From Chamaea fasciata (Eukaryota; Chordata; Aves; Passeriformes; Sylviidae), in assembly GCA_029207755.1 (NCBI GenBank), contig JARCOQ010000086.1:124001-188000 (forward strand): 64,000 bases of DNA, read 5' to 3'. This document shows, piece after piece, positions 50,888 through 62,339 of the stretch (position 1 is the stretch's first letter; each line of letters starts with the position of its first letter). The notes beneath the pieces were generated by a model. It was not told the DNA's origin. It ran no database searches and was given only the letters and a program-made list of their open reading frames with translations. The position numbers and the translations under genes were made by a program.

Positions 50888-51981
50888 AGAGCCTTGGATC
50901 CCAGCTTGACTGTGTTCTGGATGGAGAGCAGAGTCTTGGATTGGACTCTGGATGGATACTGCTCCAGATGGACAGCAGAGTCTTGGATTGGACTCTGGAT
51001 GGATACTGCTCCAGATGGAACGCAGAGCCATGGATCCCACTCTTGGTGGATACTGATCTGGATGGACTCCAGAGCCATGGATCCGTCTCTGGATGGACAC
51101 AATTCTGGATGGACACAAGAGCCATAGATCCAAATTGGAACCTGTTCTGGATGGATGCAAGGGCCATGGATTCCACTCTGGATGGATACTGCTCCAGTTA
51201 GCAACCAGAGTCATAGATCCGAATCCAGATGGAGACTGGTCCAGATGGACGCTGGTCCGGATGGTGACCAGAGCCATTCCTCCCACCTTGTATTGATAGT
51301 GGTCTTGCCAGACCCCGAGGCATGCATCCCACTCTGGATGGCCAGTGGTCTGGATGGGCCCCAGACCATGGATCCCCTATGAATGGACACTGGTCTAGAT
51401 GGACGCCAGAGCCATGGATTCCAGCTGGACACTGGTGTGGATGGACACCAGAGCCATGGATGCCACTGTGGATGGACACTGGTTTGGATGGACATAAGAG
51501 CCACGGATCCCAATCTGGATGGACGCTGCTGTGAATAGACCCCAGAGCCATGGATCCCACAGTGGATTGACAGTGGTCAGGATGGACACCAGAGCAATGG
51601 ATGCCACTGTGGATGGACGCAGGTAGAGATGCACACCAGAGTAATGGTGTCCGCTCTGGATGGACACTGGTCTGGATAGACAGCAGAACCCTGGCTTCCA
51701 CTCTGGATGGACGCTTGCCTGAATAGACAAAAGAGCTATGGATCCCAGCTTGACACTGGTCTGGATGGACACCAGAGCCATGAATCCCACTCTGAATGCA
51801 CACTACTCGTGATGGACACAAGAGCCATGCATCCCTCTGTGGATGGAGCCTGGTTTGAATGGACAGCACAGCCACGCATCCAGATGGACACCAGAGCCGT
51901 GGATCCCAACTGGACAGTGGTCTCGATGGACACCAGTGCCATGGATCCCACTGTGGATGGACACTGGTATGGATAGACATC
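50888..51981 (+). repeat. HOR unit, 1094-bp type
   Basis: The 5' part matches the unit at 47861 (ACTGATCTGG in M4, GGACGCTGGTCC in M8). From the end of M17 (near 51672) it differs: GGTCTGG instead of GGTCAGG, GGATGGACGC in M18, and CATGAATCCC at the M20 head. The right boundary of the 3027-bp duplication therefore lies near 51.65 kb. Confidence 0.9.
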
Positions 51982-53138
51982 AGAGCCTTGGATCCCAGCT
52001 TGACTGTGTTCTGGATGGAGAGCAGAGTCTTGGATTGGACTCTGGATGGATACTGCTCCAGATGGACACCAGAGCCATGGATCCCACTTTGGATGGATCC
52101 CAGTCTGGATAGACTCCAGAGCCATGGATCCGTCTCTGGATGGATGCTGGTCTGGATGGACACCAGAGCCATGGATCCAAATTTGAGCCTGGTCTGGATG
52201 GATACAAGGGCCATGGATTCCACTCTTGATGGACACTTGTGGAGATAGCAACCAGAGGCATGGATCCCACTGTGGATGGACCCTGGTACAGATAGACAGC
52301 ATAGCCATGGATGCAATGTGGACACTGCTCCAGATGGATAATGATCTGGATGGACGCCAAAGCCATGGATCCCACTCTGGATGCACGCTGTTCTTGATGG
52401 ACACAGGAGTCATGCATGGGTCTGTAGATGGAGCCTGGTATGAATGGAGAGCACAGGACGTATCCAGATGGATACTTGCCCAGATGGACAGCAGAGCCGT
52501 GGATCTCAAGTGGACAGTGGTCTCGATGGAAACCAGAGCAATGGATCCCACTGTGGATGGACACTGGTATGGATAGACCTCAGAGCCATGGATCCCAGCT
52601 TTACTCTGTTCTAAATAGACTCCAGAGCCATGGATCCGTCTCTGGATGGATGCTGGTCTGGATGGACACCCGAGCCATGGATCCAAATTGGAGCCTGGTC
52701 TGGATGGATACAAGGGCCATGGATTCCACTCTTGATGGACACTTGTGGAGATAGCAACCGGAGGCATGGTTTCCACTCGAGATGGACACTGGTGCTGAAG
52801 GACAGTGGTCTAGATGGTGACCAGAGCCATTCCTCCCACCTTGTATTGACTCTTGCCAGACCCCGAGGCATGGATCCCACTCTGAATGGCCAGTGGTCTG
52901 GATGGGCACCAGACCATGGCTCCCCTATCAATGGACACTGGTCTAGATGGATGCCAGAGCCAATGACTCCAGCTGGAAACTGGTGTGGATGGACACCAGA
53001 GCAATGGATGCCACTGTGGATGGATACGGGTTTGGATGGACATAAGAGCCACGGATCCCAATCTAGATGGACGCTGCTGTGAATAGACACCAGTGCCATG
53101 GATCCCACAGTGGATGGACACTGGTATGGATAGACATC
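51982..53138 (+). repeat. Mosaic 1157-bp HOR unit with D lineage
   Basis: Order: M1, M2 variant, a monomer here called Y (52071-52117), diverged M5-M7 (52118-52253), a chimera of diverged M8 and X1 (52254-52300), X2-X7 to 52581, diverged M1 and M5-M14 (52582-53091), M24 (53092-53138). Monomer lengths sum exactly to 1157. X5 has a further 1-bp loss (40 bp, 52453-52492). The unit joins two partial D copies, so it records at least two recombination events. Confidence 0.83.
52254..53091 (+). repeat. Diverged HOR lineage D, copy 3
   Basis: The first monomer fuses the head of diverged M8 (AGAGGCATGGATCC) to the body of X1 (CACTGTGGATGGACCC). The rest follows the D order, with scattered single-base differences from copies 1 and 2. 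Confidence 0.8.
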
Positions 53139-53895
53139 AGAGCCTTGGATCCCAGCTTGACTGTGTTCTGGATGGAGAGCAGAGTCTTGGATTGGACTCT
53201 GGATGGATACTGCTCCAGATGGACAGCAGAGTCTTGGATTGGACTCTGGATGGATACTGCTCCAGATGGAACGCAGAGCCATGGATCCCACTGTTGGTGG
53301 ACACTGGTCTAGACGGACGCCAGAGCCATGGATTCCAGCTGGACACTGGTGTGGATGGACACCAGAGCCATGGATGCCACTGTGGATGGACACCGGTTTG
53401 GATGGACATAAGAGCCACGGATCCCAATCTGGATGGACGCTGCTGTGAATAGACCCCAGAGCCATGGATCCCACAGTGGATTGACAGTGGTCAGGATGGA
53501 CACCAGAGCAATGGATGCCACTGTGGATGGACGCAGGTAGAGATGCACACCAGAGTAATGGTGTCCGCTCTGGATGGACACTGGTCTGGATAGACAGCAG
53601 AACCCTGACTTCCACTCTGGATGGACGCTTGCCTGAATAGACAAAAGAGCTATGGATCCCAGCTTGACACTGGTCTGGATGGACACCAGAGCCATGAATC
53701 CCACTCTGAATGCACACTACTCATGATGGACACAAGAGCCATGCATCCCTCTGTGGATGGAGCCTGGTTTGAATGGACAGCACAGCCACGCATCCAGATG
53801 GACACCAGAGCCGTGGATCCCAACTGGACAGTGGTCTCGATGGACACCAGTGCCATGGATCCCACTGTGGATGGACACTGGTATGGATAGACATC
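53139..53895 (+). repeat. Shortened 757-bp HOR unit (M5-M11 deleted)
   Basis: M1-M3 are normal. The monomer at 53275-53321 starts as M4 (CCCACTGTTGGTGGA) and ends as M11 (CTAGACGGACGCC). M12-M24 then follow, including the 297-bp block. The missing M5-M11 total 337 bp, and 1094-337 = 757, exactly as observed. It is a deletion between two related monomers with an in-register junction. Confidence 0.87.
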
Positions 53896-56800
53896 AGAGC
53901 CTTGGATCCCAGCTTGACTGTGTTCTGGATGGAGAGCAGAGTCTTGGATTGGACTCTGGATGGATACTGCTCCAGATGGACAGCAGAGTCTTGGATTGGA
54001 CTCTGGATGGATACTGCTCCAGATGGAATGCAGAGCCATGGATCCCACTCTTGGTGGATACTGGTCTGGATGGACTCCAGAGCCATGGATCCGTCTCTGG
54101 ATGGACACAGTTCTGGATGGACACAAGAGCCATAGATCCAAATTGGAACCTGTTCTGGATGGATGCAAGGGCCATGGATTCCACTCTGGATGGATACTGC
54201 TCCAGTTAGCAACCAGAGTCATAGATCCGAATCCAGATGGAGACTGGTCCAGATGGACACTGGTCCGGATGGTGACCAGAGCCATTCCTCCCACCTTGTA
54301 TTGATAGTGGTCTTGCCAGACCCCGAGGCATGCATCCCACTCTGGATGGCCAGTGGTCTGGATGGGCCCCAGACCATGGATCCCCTATGAATGGACACTG
54401 GTCTAGATGGACGCCAGAGCCATGGATTCCAGCTGGACACTGGTGTGGATGGACACCAGAGCCATGGATGCCACTGTGGATGGACACTGGTTTGGATGGA
54501 CATAAGAGCCACGGATCCCAATCTGGATGGACACTGCTGTGAAGAGACCCCAGAGCCATGGATCCCACAGTGGATTGACAGTGGTCAGGATGGACACCAG
54601 AGCAATGGATGCCACTGTGGATGGACGCAGGTAGAGATGCACACCAGAGTAATGGTGTCCGCTCTGGATGGACACTGGTCAGGATAGACAGCAGAACCCT
54701 GGCTTCCACTCTGGATGGATGCTTGCCTGAATAGAGAAAAGAGCTATGGATCCCAGCTTGACACTGGTCTGGATGGACACCAGAGCCATGAATCCCACTC
54801 TGAATGCACACTACTCGTGATGGACACAAGAGCCATGCATCCCTCTGTGGATGGAGCCTGGTTTGAATGGACAGCACAGCCACGCATCCAGATGGACACC
54901 AGAGCCGTGGATCCCAACTGGACAGTGGTCTCGATGGACACCAGTGCCATGGATCCCACTGTGGATGGACACTGGTATGGATAGACATCAGAGCCTTGGA
55001 TCCCAGCTTGACTGTGTTCTGGATGGAGAGCAGAGTCTTGGATTGGACTCTGGATGGATACTGCTCCAGATGGACAGCACAGTCTTGGATTGGACTCTGG
55101 ATGGATACTGCTCCAGATGGAACGCAGAGCCATGGATCCCACTCTTGGTGGATACTGGTCTGGATGGACTTCAGAGCCATGGATCCGTCTCTGGATGGAC
55201 ACAGTTCTGGATGGACACAAGAGCCATAGATCCAAATTGGAACCTGTTCTGGATGGATGCAAGGGCCATGGATTCCACTCTGGATGGATACTGCTCCAGT
55301 TAGCAACCAGAGTCATAGATCCGAATCCAGATGGAGACTGGTCCAGATGGACACTGGTCCGGATGGTGACCAGAGCCATTCCTCCCACCTTGTATTGATA
55401 GTGGTCTTGCCAGACCCCGAGGCATGCATCCCACTCTGGATGGCCAGTGGTCTGGATGGGCCCCAGACCATGGATCCCCTGTGAATGGACACTGGTCTAG
55501 ATGGACGCCAGAGCCATGGATTCCAGCTGGACACTGGTGTGGATGGACACCAGAGCCATGGATGCCACTGTGGATGGACACTGGTTTGGATGGACATAAG
55601 AGCCACGGATCCCAATCTGGATGGACGCTGCTGTGAATAGACACCAGAGCCATGGATCCCACAGTGGATTGACAGTGGTCAGGATGGACACCAGAGCAAT
55701 GGATGCCACTGTGGATGGACGCAGGTAGAGATGCACACCAGAGTAATGGTGTCCGCTCTGGATGGACACTGGTCTGGATAGACAGCAGAAGCCTGGCTTC
55801 CACTCTGGATGGACGCTTGCCTGAGTAGACCAAAGAGCTATGGATCCCAGCTTGACACTGGTCTGGATGGACACCAGAGCCATGAATCCCACTCTGAATG
55901 CACACTACTCGTGATGGACACAAGAGCCATGCATCCCTCTGTGGATGGAGCCTGGTTTGAATGGACAGCACAGCCACGCATCCAGATGGACACCAGAGCC
56001 GTGGATCCCAACTGGACAGTGGTCTCGATGGACACCAGTGCCATGGATCCCACTGTGGATGGACACTGGTATGGATAGACATCAGAGCCTTGGATCCCAG
56101 CTTGACTGTGTTCTGGATGGAGAGCAGAGTCTTGGATTGGACTCTGGATGGATACTGCTCCAGATGGACAGCACAGTCTTGGATTGGACTCTGGATGGAT
56201 ACTGCTCCAGATGGAACGCAGAGCCATGGATCCCACTCTTGGTGGATACTGGTCTGGATGGACTCCAGAGCCATGGATCCGTCTCTGGATGGACACAGTT
56301 CTGGATGGACACAAGAGCCATAGATCCAAATTGGAACCTGTTCTGGATGGATGCAAGGGCCATGGATTCCACTCTGGATGGATACTGCTCCAGTTAGCAA
56401 CCAGAGTCATAGATCCGAATCCAGATGGAGACTGGTCCAGATGGACACTGGTCCGGATGGTGACCAGAGCCATTCCTCCCACCTTGTATTGATAGTGGTC
56501 TTGCCAGACCCCGAGGCATGCATCCCACTCTGGATGGCCAGTGGTCTGGATGGGCCCCAGACCATGGATCCCCTATGAATGGACACTGGTCTAGATGGAC
56601 GCCAGAGCCATGGATTCCAGCTGGACACTGGTGTGGATGGACACCAGAGCAATGGATGCCACTGTGGATGGACACTGGTTTGGATGGACATAAGAGCCAC
56701 GGATCCCAATCTGGATGGACGCTGCTGTGAATAGACCCCAGAGCCATGGATCCCACAGTGGATTGACAGTGGTCAGGATGGACACCAGAGCAATGGATGC

Positions 56801-59365
56801 CACTGTGGATGGACGCAGGTAGAGATGCACACCAGAGTAATGGTGTCCGCTCTGGATGGACACTGGTCAGGATAGACAGCAGAACCCTGGCTTCCACTCT
56901 GGATAGACGCTTGCCTGAATAGACAAAAGAGCTATGGATCCCAGCTTGACACTGGTCTGGATGGACACCAGAGCCATGGATCCCACTCTGAATGCACACT
57001 ACTCGTGATGGACACAAGAGCCATGCATCCCTCTGTGGATGGAGCCTGGTTTGAATGGACAGCACAGCCACGCATCCAGATGGACACCAGAGCCGTGGAT
57101 CCCAACTGGACAGTGGTCTCGATGGACACCAGTGCCATGGATCCCACTGTGGATGGACACTGGTATGGATAGACATCAGAGCCTTGGATCCCAGCTTGAC
57201 TGTGTTCTGGATGGAGAGCAGAGTCTTGGATTGGACTCTGGATGGATACTGCTCCAGATGGACAGCAGAGTCTTGGATTGGACTCTGGATGGATACTGCT
57301 CCAGATGGAACGCAGAGCCATGGATCCCACTCTTGGTGGATACTGGTCTGGATGGACTCCAGAGCCATGGATCCGTCTCTGGATGGACACAGTTCTGGAT
57401 GGACACAAGAGCCATAGATCCAAATTGGAACCTGTTCTGGATGGATGCAAGGGCCATGGATTCCACTCTGGATGGATACTGCTCCAGTTAGCAACCAGAG
57501 TCATAGATCCGAATCCAGATGGAGACTGGTCCAGATGGACACTGGTCCGGATGGTGACCAGAGCCATTCCTCCCACCTTGTATTGATAGTGGTCTTGCCA
57601 GACCCCGAGGCATGCATCCCACTCTGGATGGCCAGTGGTCTGGATGGGCCCCAGACCATGGATCCCCTATGAATGGACACTGGTCTAGATGGACGCCAGA
57701 GCCATGGATTCCAGCTGGACACTGGTGTGGATGGACACCAGAGCAATGGATGCCACTGTGGATGGACACTGGTTTGGATGGACATAAGAGCCACGGATCC
57801 CAATCTGGATGGACGCTGCTGTGAATAGACCCCAGAGCCATGGATCCCACAGTGGATTGACAGTGGTCAGGATGGACACCAGAGCAATGGATGCCACTGT
57901 GGATGGACGCAGGTAGAGATGCACACCAGAGTAATGGTGTCCGCTCTGGATGGACACTGGTCAGGATAGACAGCAGAACCCTGGCTTCCACTCTGGATAG
58001 ACGCTTGCCTTAATAGACAAAAGAGCTATGGATCCCAGCTTGACACTGGTCTGGATGGACACCAGAGCCATGGATCCCACTCTGAATGCACACTACTCGT
58101 GATGGACACAAGAGCCATGCATCCCTCTGTGGATGGAGCCTGGTTTGAATGGACAGCACAGCCACGCATCCAGATGGACACCAGAGCCGTGGATCCCTAC
58201 TGGACAGTGGTCTCGATGGACACAAGTGCCATGGATCCCACTGTGGATGGACACTGGTATGGATAGACATCAGAGCCTTGGATCCCAGCTTGACTGTGTT
58301 CTGGATGGAGAGCAGAGTCTTGGATTGGACTCTGGATGGATACTGCTCCAGATGGACAGCAGAGTCTTGGATTGGACTCTGGATGGATACTGCTCCAGAT
58401 GGAACGCAGAGCCATGGATCCCACTGTTGGTGGATACTGGTCTGGATGGACTCCAGAGCCATGGATCCGTCTCTGGATGGACACAGTTCTGGATGGACAC
58501 AAGAGCCATAGATCCAAATTGGAACCTGTTCTGGATGGATGCAAGGGCCATGGATTCCACTCTGGATGGATACTGCTCCAGTTAGCAACCAGAGTCATAG
58601 ATCCGAATCCAGATGGAGACTGGTCCAGATGGACACTGGTCCGGATGGTGACCAGAGCCATTCCTCCCACCTTGTATTGATAGTGGTCTTGCCAGACCCC
58701 GAGGCATGCATCCCACTCTGGATGGCCAGTGGTCTGGATGGGCCCCAGACCATGGATCCCCTATGAATGGACACTGGTCTAGATGGACGCCAGAGCCATG
58801 GATTCCAGCTGGACACTGGTGTGGATGGACACCAGAGCAATGGATGCCACTGTGGATGGACACTGGTTTGGATGGACATAAGAGCCACGGATCCTAATCT
58901 GGATGGACGCTGCTGTGAATAGACCCCAGAGCCATGGATCCCACAGTGGATTGACAGTGGTCAGGATGGACACCAGAGCAATGGATGCCACTGTGGATGG
59001 ACGCAGGTAGAGATGCACACCAGAGTAATGGTGTCCGCTCTGGATGGACACTGGTCAGGATAGACAGCAGAAGCCTGGCTTCCACTCTGGATGGACGCTT
59101 GCCTGAATAGACAAAAGAGCTATGGATCCCAGCTTGACACTGGTCTGGATGGACACCAGAGCCATGAATCCCACTCTGAATGCACACTACTCGTGATGGA
59201 CACAAGAGCCATGCATCCCTCTGTGGATGGAGCCTGGTTTGAATGGACAGCACAGCCATGCATCCAGATGGTCACCAGAGCCGTGGATCCCAACTGGACA
59301 GTGGTCTCGATGGACACCAGTGCCATGGATCCCACTGTGGATGGACACTGGTATGGATAGACATC
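53896..59365 (+). repeat. Five consecutive 1094-bp HOR units
   Basis: Unit starts are 53896, 54990, 56084, 57178, 58272. Shared variants tie them to 40458-45927: GTGAAGAGAC in M14 (54539 and 41101), ACAGCACAGTCT at M2/M3 (55079 and 41641; 56173 and 43829), CCCCTGTGAATGG in M11 (55481 and 43137). The offset is 13438 bp for the first unit and 12344 bp afterwards, so one 1094-bp unit is missing here relative to the other block. Confidence 0.92.
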
Positions 59366-61245
59366 AGAGCCTTGGATCCCAGCTTGACTGTGTTCTGGAT
59401 GGAGAGCAGAGACTTGGATTGGACTCTGGATGGATACTGCTCCAGATGGACACCAGAGCCATGGATCCCACTTTGGATGGATCCCAGTCTGGATAGACTC
59501 CAGACCCATGGATCCGTCTCTGGATGGATGCTGGTCTGGATGGACACCCGAGCCATGGATCCAAATTGGAGCCTGGTCTGGATGGATACAAGGGCCATGG
59601 ATTCCACTCTTGATGGAAACTTGTGGAGATAGCAACCTGAGGCATGGATTCGACTCGAGATGGACACTGGTCCTGAAGGACAGTGGTCTAGATGGTGACC
59701 AGAGCCATTCCTCCCACCTTGTATTGACTCTTGCCAGACCCCGAGCATGGATCCCACTCTGGATGGCCAGTGGTCTGGATGGGCACCAGACCATGGATCC
59801 CCTATGAATGGACACTGGTCTAGATGGACGCCAGAGCCATGGATTCCAGCTGGACACTGCTGTGGATGGACACCAGAGCAATGGATGCCACTGTGGATGG
59901 ACACTGGTTTGGATGGACATAAGAGCCACGGATCCCAGTCTAGACGGACGCTGCTGTGAATAGACACCAGAGCCATGGATCCCACAGTGGATTGACAGTG
60001 GTCAGGATGGACACCAGAGCAATGGATGCCACTGTGGATGGACGCAGGTAGAGATGCACACCAGAGTAATGGTGTCCGCTCTGGATGGACACTGGTATGG
60101 ATAGACAGCAGAACCCTGGCTTCCACTCTGGATGGACGCTTGCCTGAATAGACAAAAGAGCTATGGATCCCAGCTTGACACTGGTCTGGATGGACACCAG
60201 AGCCATGGATCCCACTTTGAATGCACACTACTCGTGATGGACACAAGAGCCATGCATCCCTCTGTGGATGGAGCCTGGTTTGAATGGACAGCACAGCCAC
60301 GCATCCAGACGGACACCAGAGCCGTGGATCCCAACTGCACAGTGGTCTGGATGGACACCAGAGCCATGGATCCCACTGTGGATGGACCCTGGCGCAGATA
60401 GACAGCATAGCCATGGATGCAAAGTGGACACTGCTCCAGATGGATAATGATCTGGATGGACGCCAAAGCCATGGATCCCACTCTGGATGCACGCTGTTCT
60501 TGATGGACACAGGAGTCATACATGGGTCTGTAGATGGAGCCTGGTATGAATGGACAGCACAGCCACGTATCCAGATGGATACTTGCCCAGATGGACAGCA
60601 GAGCCGTGGATCTCAAGTGGACAGTGGTCTCGATGGAAACCAGAGTGATGGATCCCACTGTGGATGGACACTGGTATGGATAGACCTCAGAGCCTTGGAT
60701 CCCAGCTTTACTCTGTTCTAAATAGACTCCAGAGCCATGGATCCGTCTCTGGATGGATGCTGGTCTGGATGGACACCAGAGCCATGGATCCAAATTGGAG
60801 CCTGGTGTGGATGGATACAAGGGCCATGGATTCCACTCTTGATGGACACTTGTGGAGATAGCAACCAGAGGCATGGATCCGACTCGAGATGGACACTGAT
60901 CCTGAAGGACAGTGGTCTAGATGGTGACCAGAGCCATTCCTCCCACCTTGTATTGACTCTTGCCAGACCCCGAGGCATGGATCCCACTCTGGATGGCCAG
61001 TGGTCTGGATGGGCACCAGACCATGGCTCCCCTATCAATGGACACTGGTCTAGATGGATGCCAGAGCCAATGACTCCAGCTGGACACTGGTGTGGATGGA
61101 CACCAGAGCAATGGATGCCACTGTGGATGGATACGGGTTTGGATAAACATAAGAGCCACGGATCCCAATCTAGATGGACGCTGCTGTGAATAGACACCAG
61201 TGCCATGGATCCCACTGTGGATGGACACTGGTATGGATAGACATC
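59366..61245 (+). repeat. Compound 1880-bp HOR unit with D lineage
   Basis: M1, M2 variant, Y (59455-59501), diverged M5-M9 (59502-59743), a 44-bp M10 with a 1-bp loss (59744-59787), M11-M22 canonical-like, variant M23 (60318-60359), X1-X7 (60360-60688), diverged M1 and M5-M14 (60689-61198), M24 (61199-61245). It has the same first part as the 51982 unit and the same second part as the 45928 unit, so it may preserve the longest arrangement of the D lineage. M17 near 60094 is the same TATGG/ACAGC chimera as at 34349. Confidence 0.83.
60360..61198 (+). repeat. Diverged HOR lineage D, copy 4
   Basis: The length (839 bp) and monomer order are the same as D copies 1 and 2. It differs by scattered single bases, for example CCCTGGCGCAGATAG in X1 (near 60389) and GGATAAACATAAG in M13 (near 61142). 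Confidence 0.82.
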
Positions 61246-62339
61246 AGAGCCTTGGATCCCAGCTTGACTGTGTTCTGGATGGAGAGCAGAGTCTTGGATT
61301 GGACTCTGGATGGATACTGCTCCAGATGGACAGCAGAGTCTTGGATTGGACTCTGGATGGATACTGCTCCAGATGGAACGCAGAGCCATGGATCCCACTC
61401 TTGGTGGATACTGGTCTGGATGGACTCCAGAGCCATGGATCCGTCCCTGGATGGACACAGTTCTGGATGGACACCAGAGCCATAGATCCAAATTGGAACC
61501 TGTTCTGGATGGATGCAAGGGCCATGGATTCCACTCTGGATGGATACTGCTCCAGTTAGCAACCAGAGTCATGGATCCGAATCCAGATGGAGACTGGTCC
61601 AGATGGACACTGGTCCAGATGGTGACCAGAGCCATTCCTCCCACCTTGTATTGATAGTGGTCTTGCCAGACCCCGAGGCATGGATCCCACTCTGGATGGC
61701 CAGTGGTCTGGATGGGCCCCAGACCATGGATCCCCTATGAATGGACACTGGTCTAGATGGACGCCAGAGCCATGGATTCCAGCTGGACACTGGTGTGGAT
61801 GGACACCAGAGCAATGGATGCCACTGTGGATGGACACTAATTTGGATGGACATAAGAGCCACGGATCCCAATCTGGATGGACGCTGCTGTGAAGAGACAC
61901 CAGAGCCATGGATCCCACAGTGGATTGACAGTGGTCAGGATGGACACCAGAGCAATGGATGCCACTGTGGATGGACGCAGGTAGAGATGCACACCAGAGT
62001 AATGGTGTCCGCTCTGGATGGACACTGGTCTGGATAGACAGCAGAACCCTGGCTTCCACTCTGGATGGACGCTTGCCTGAATAGACAAAAGAGCTATGGA
62101 TCCCAGCTTGACACTGGTCTGGAAGGACACCAGAGCCATGAATCCCACTCTGAATGCACACTACTCGTGATGGACACAAGAGCCATGCATCCCTCTGTGG
62201 ATGGAGCCTGGTTTGAATGGACAGCACAGCCACGCATCCAGATGGACACCAGAGCCGTGGATCCCAACTGGACAGTGGTCTCGATGGACACCAGTGCCAT
62301 GGATCCCACTGTGGATGGACACTGGTATGGATAGACATC
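61246..62339 (+). repeat. HOR unit, 1094-bp type
   Basis: Canonical M1-M24. It has GTCATGGATCCG in M8 (near 61570), where most units read GTCATAGATCCG, a form closer to the monomer consensus, and GTGAAGAGAC in M14 (61891). Confidence 0.9.

Larger units (their letters stand above)
45928..51650 (+). repeat. 3027-bp tandem duplication carrying D
   Basis: The repeat period is one compound unit plus one 1094 unit (1933+1094). Copy 1 runs from about 45.9 to 48.6 kb and copy 2 from about 48.95 to 51.65 kb. Rare changes such as CACCTGAGCC (46490, 49517) and all the D sequence are shared. Boundaries are approximate, because the flanks are also satellite. Confidence 0.86.

Noticed and set aside
59272..60519. 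415-codon minus-strand open frame as a gene
   Set aside because: It crosses canonical and D monomers with no change of composition at its ends, and its length is set by which monomers lost a stop codon through point differences.
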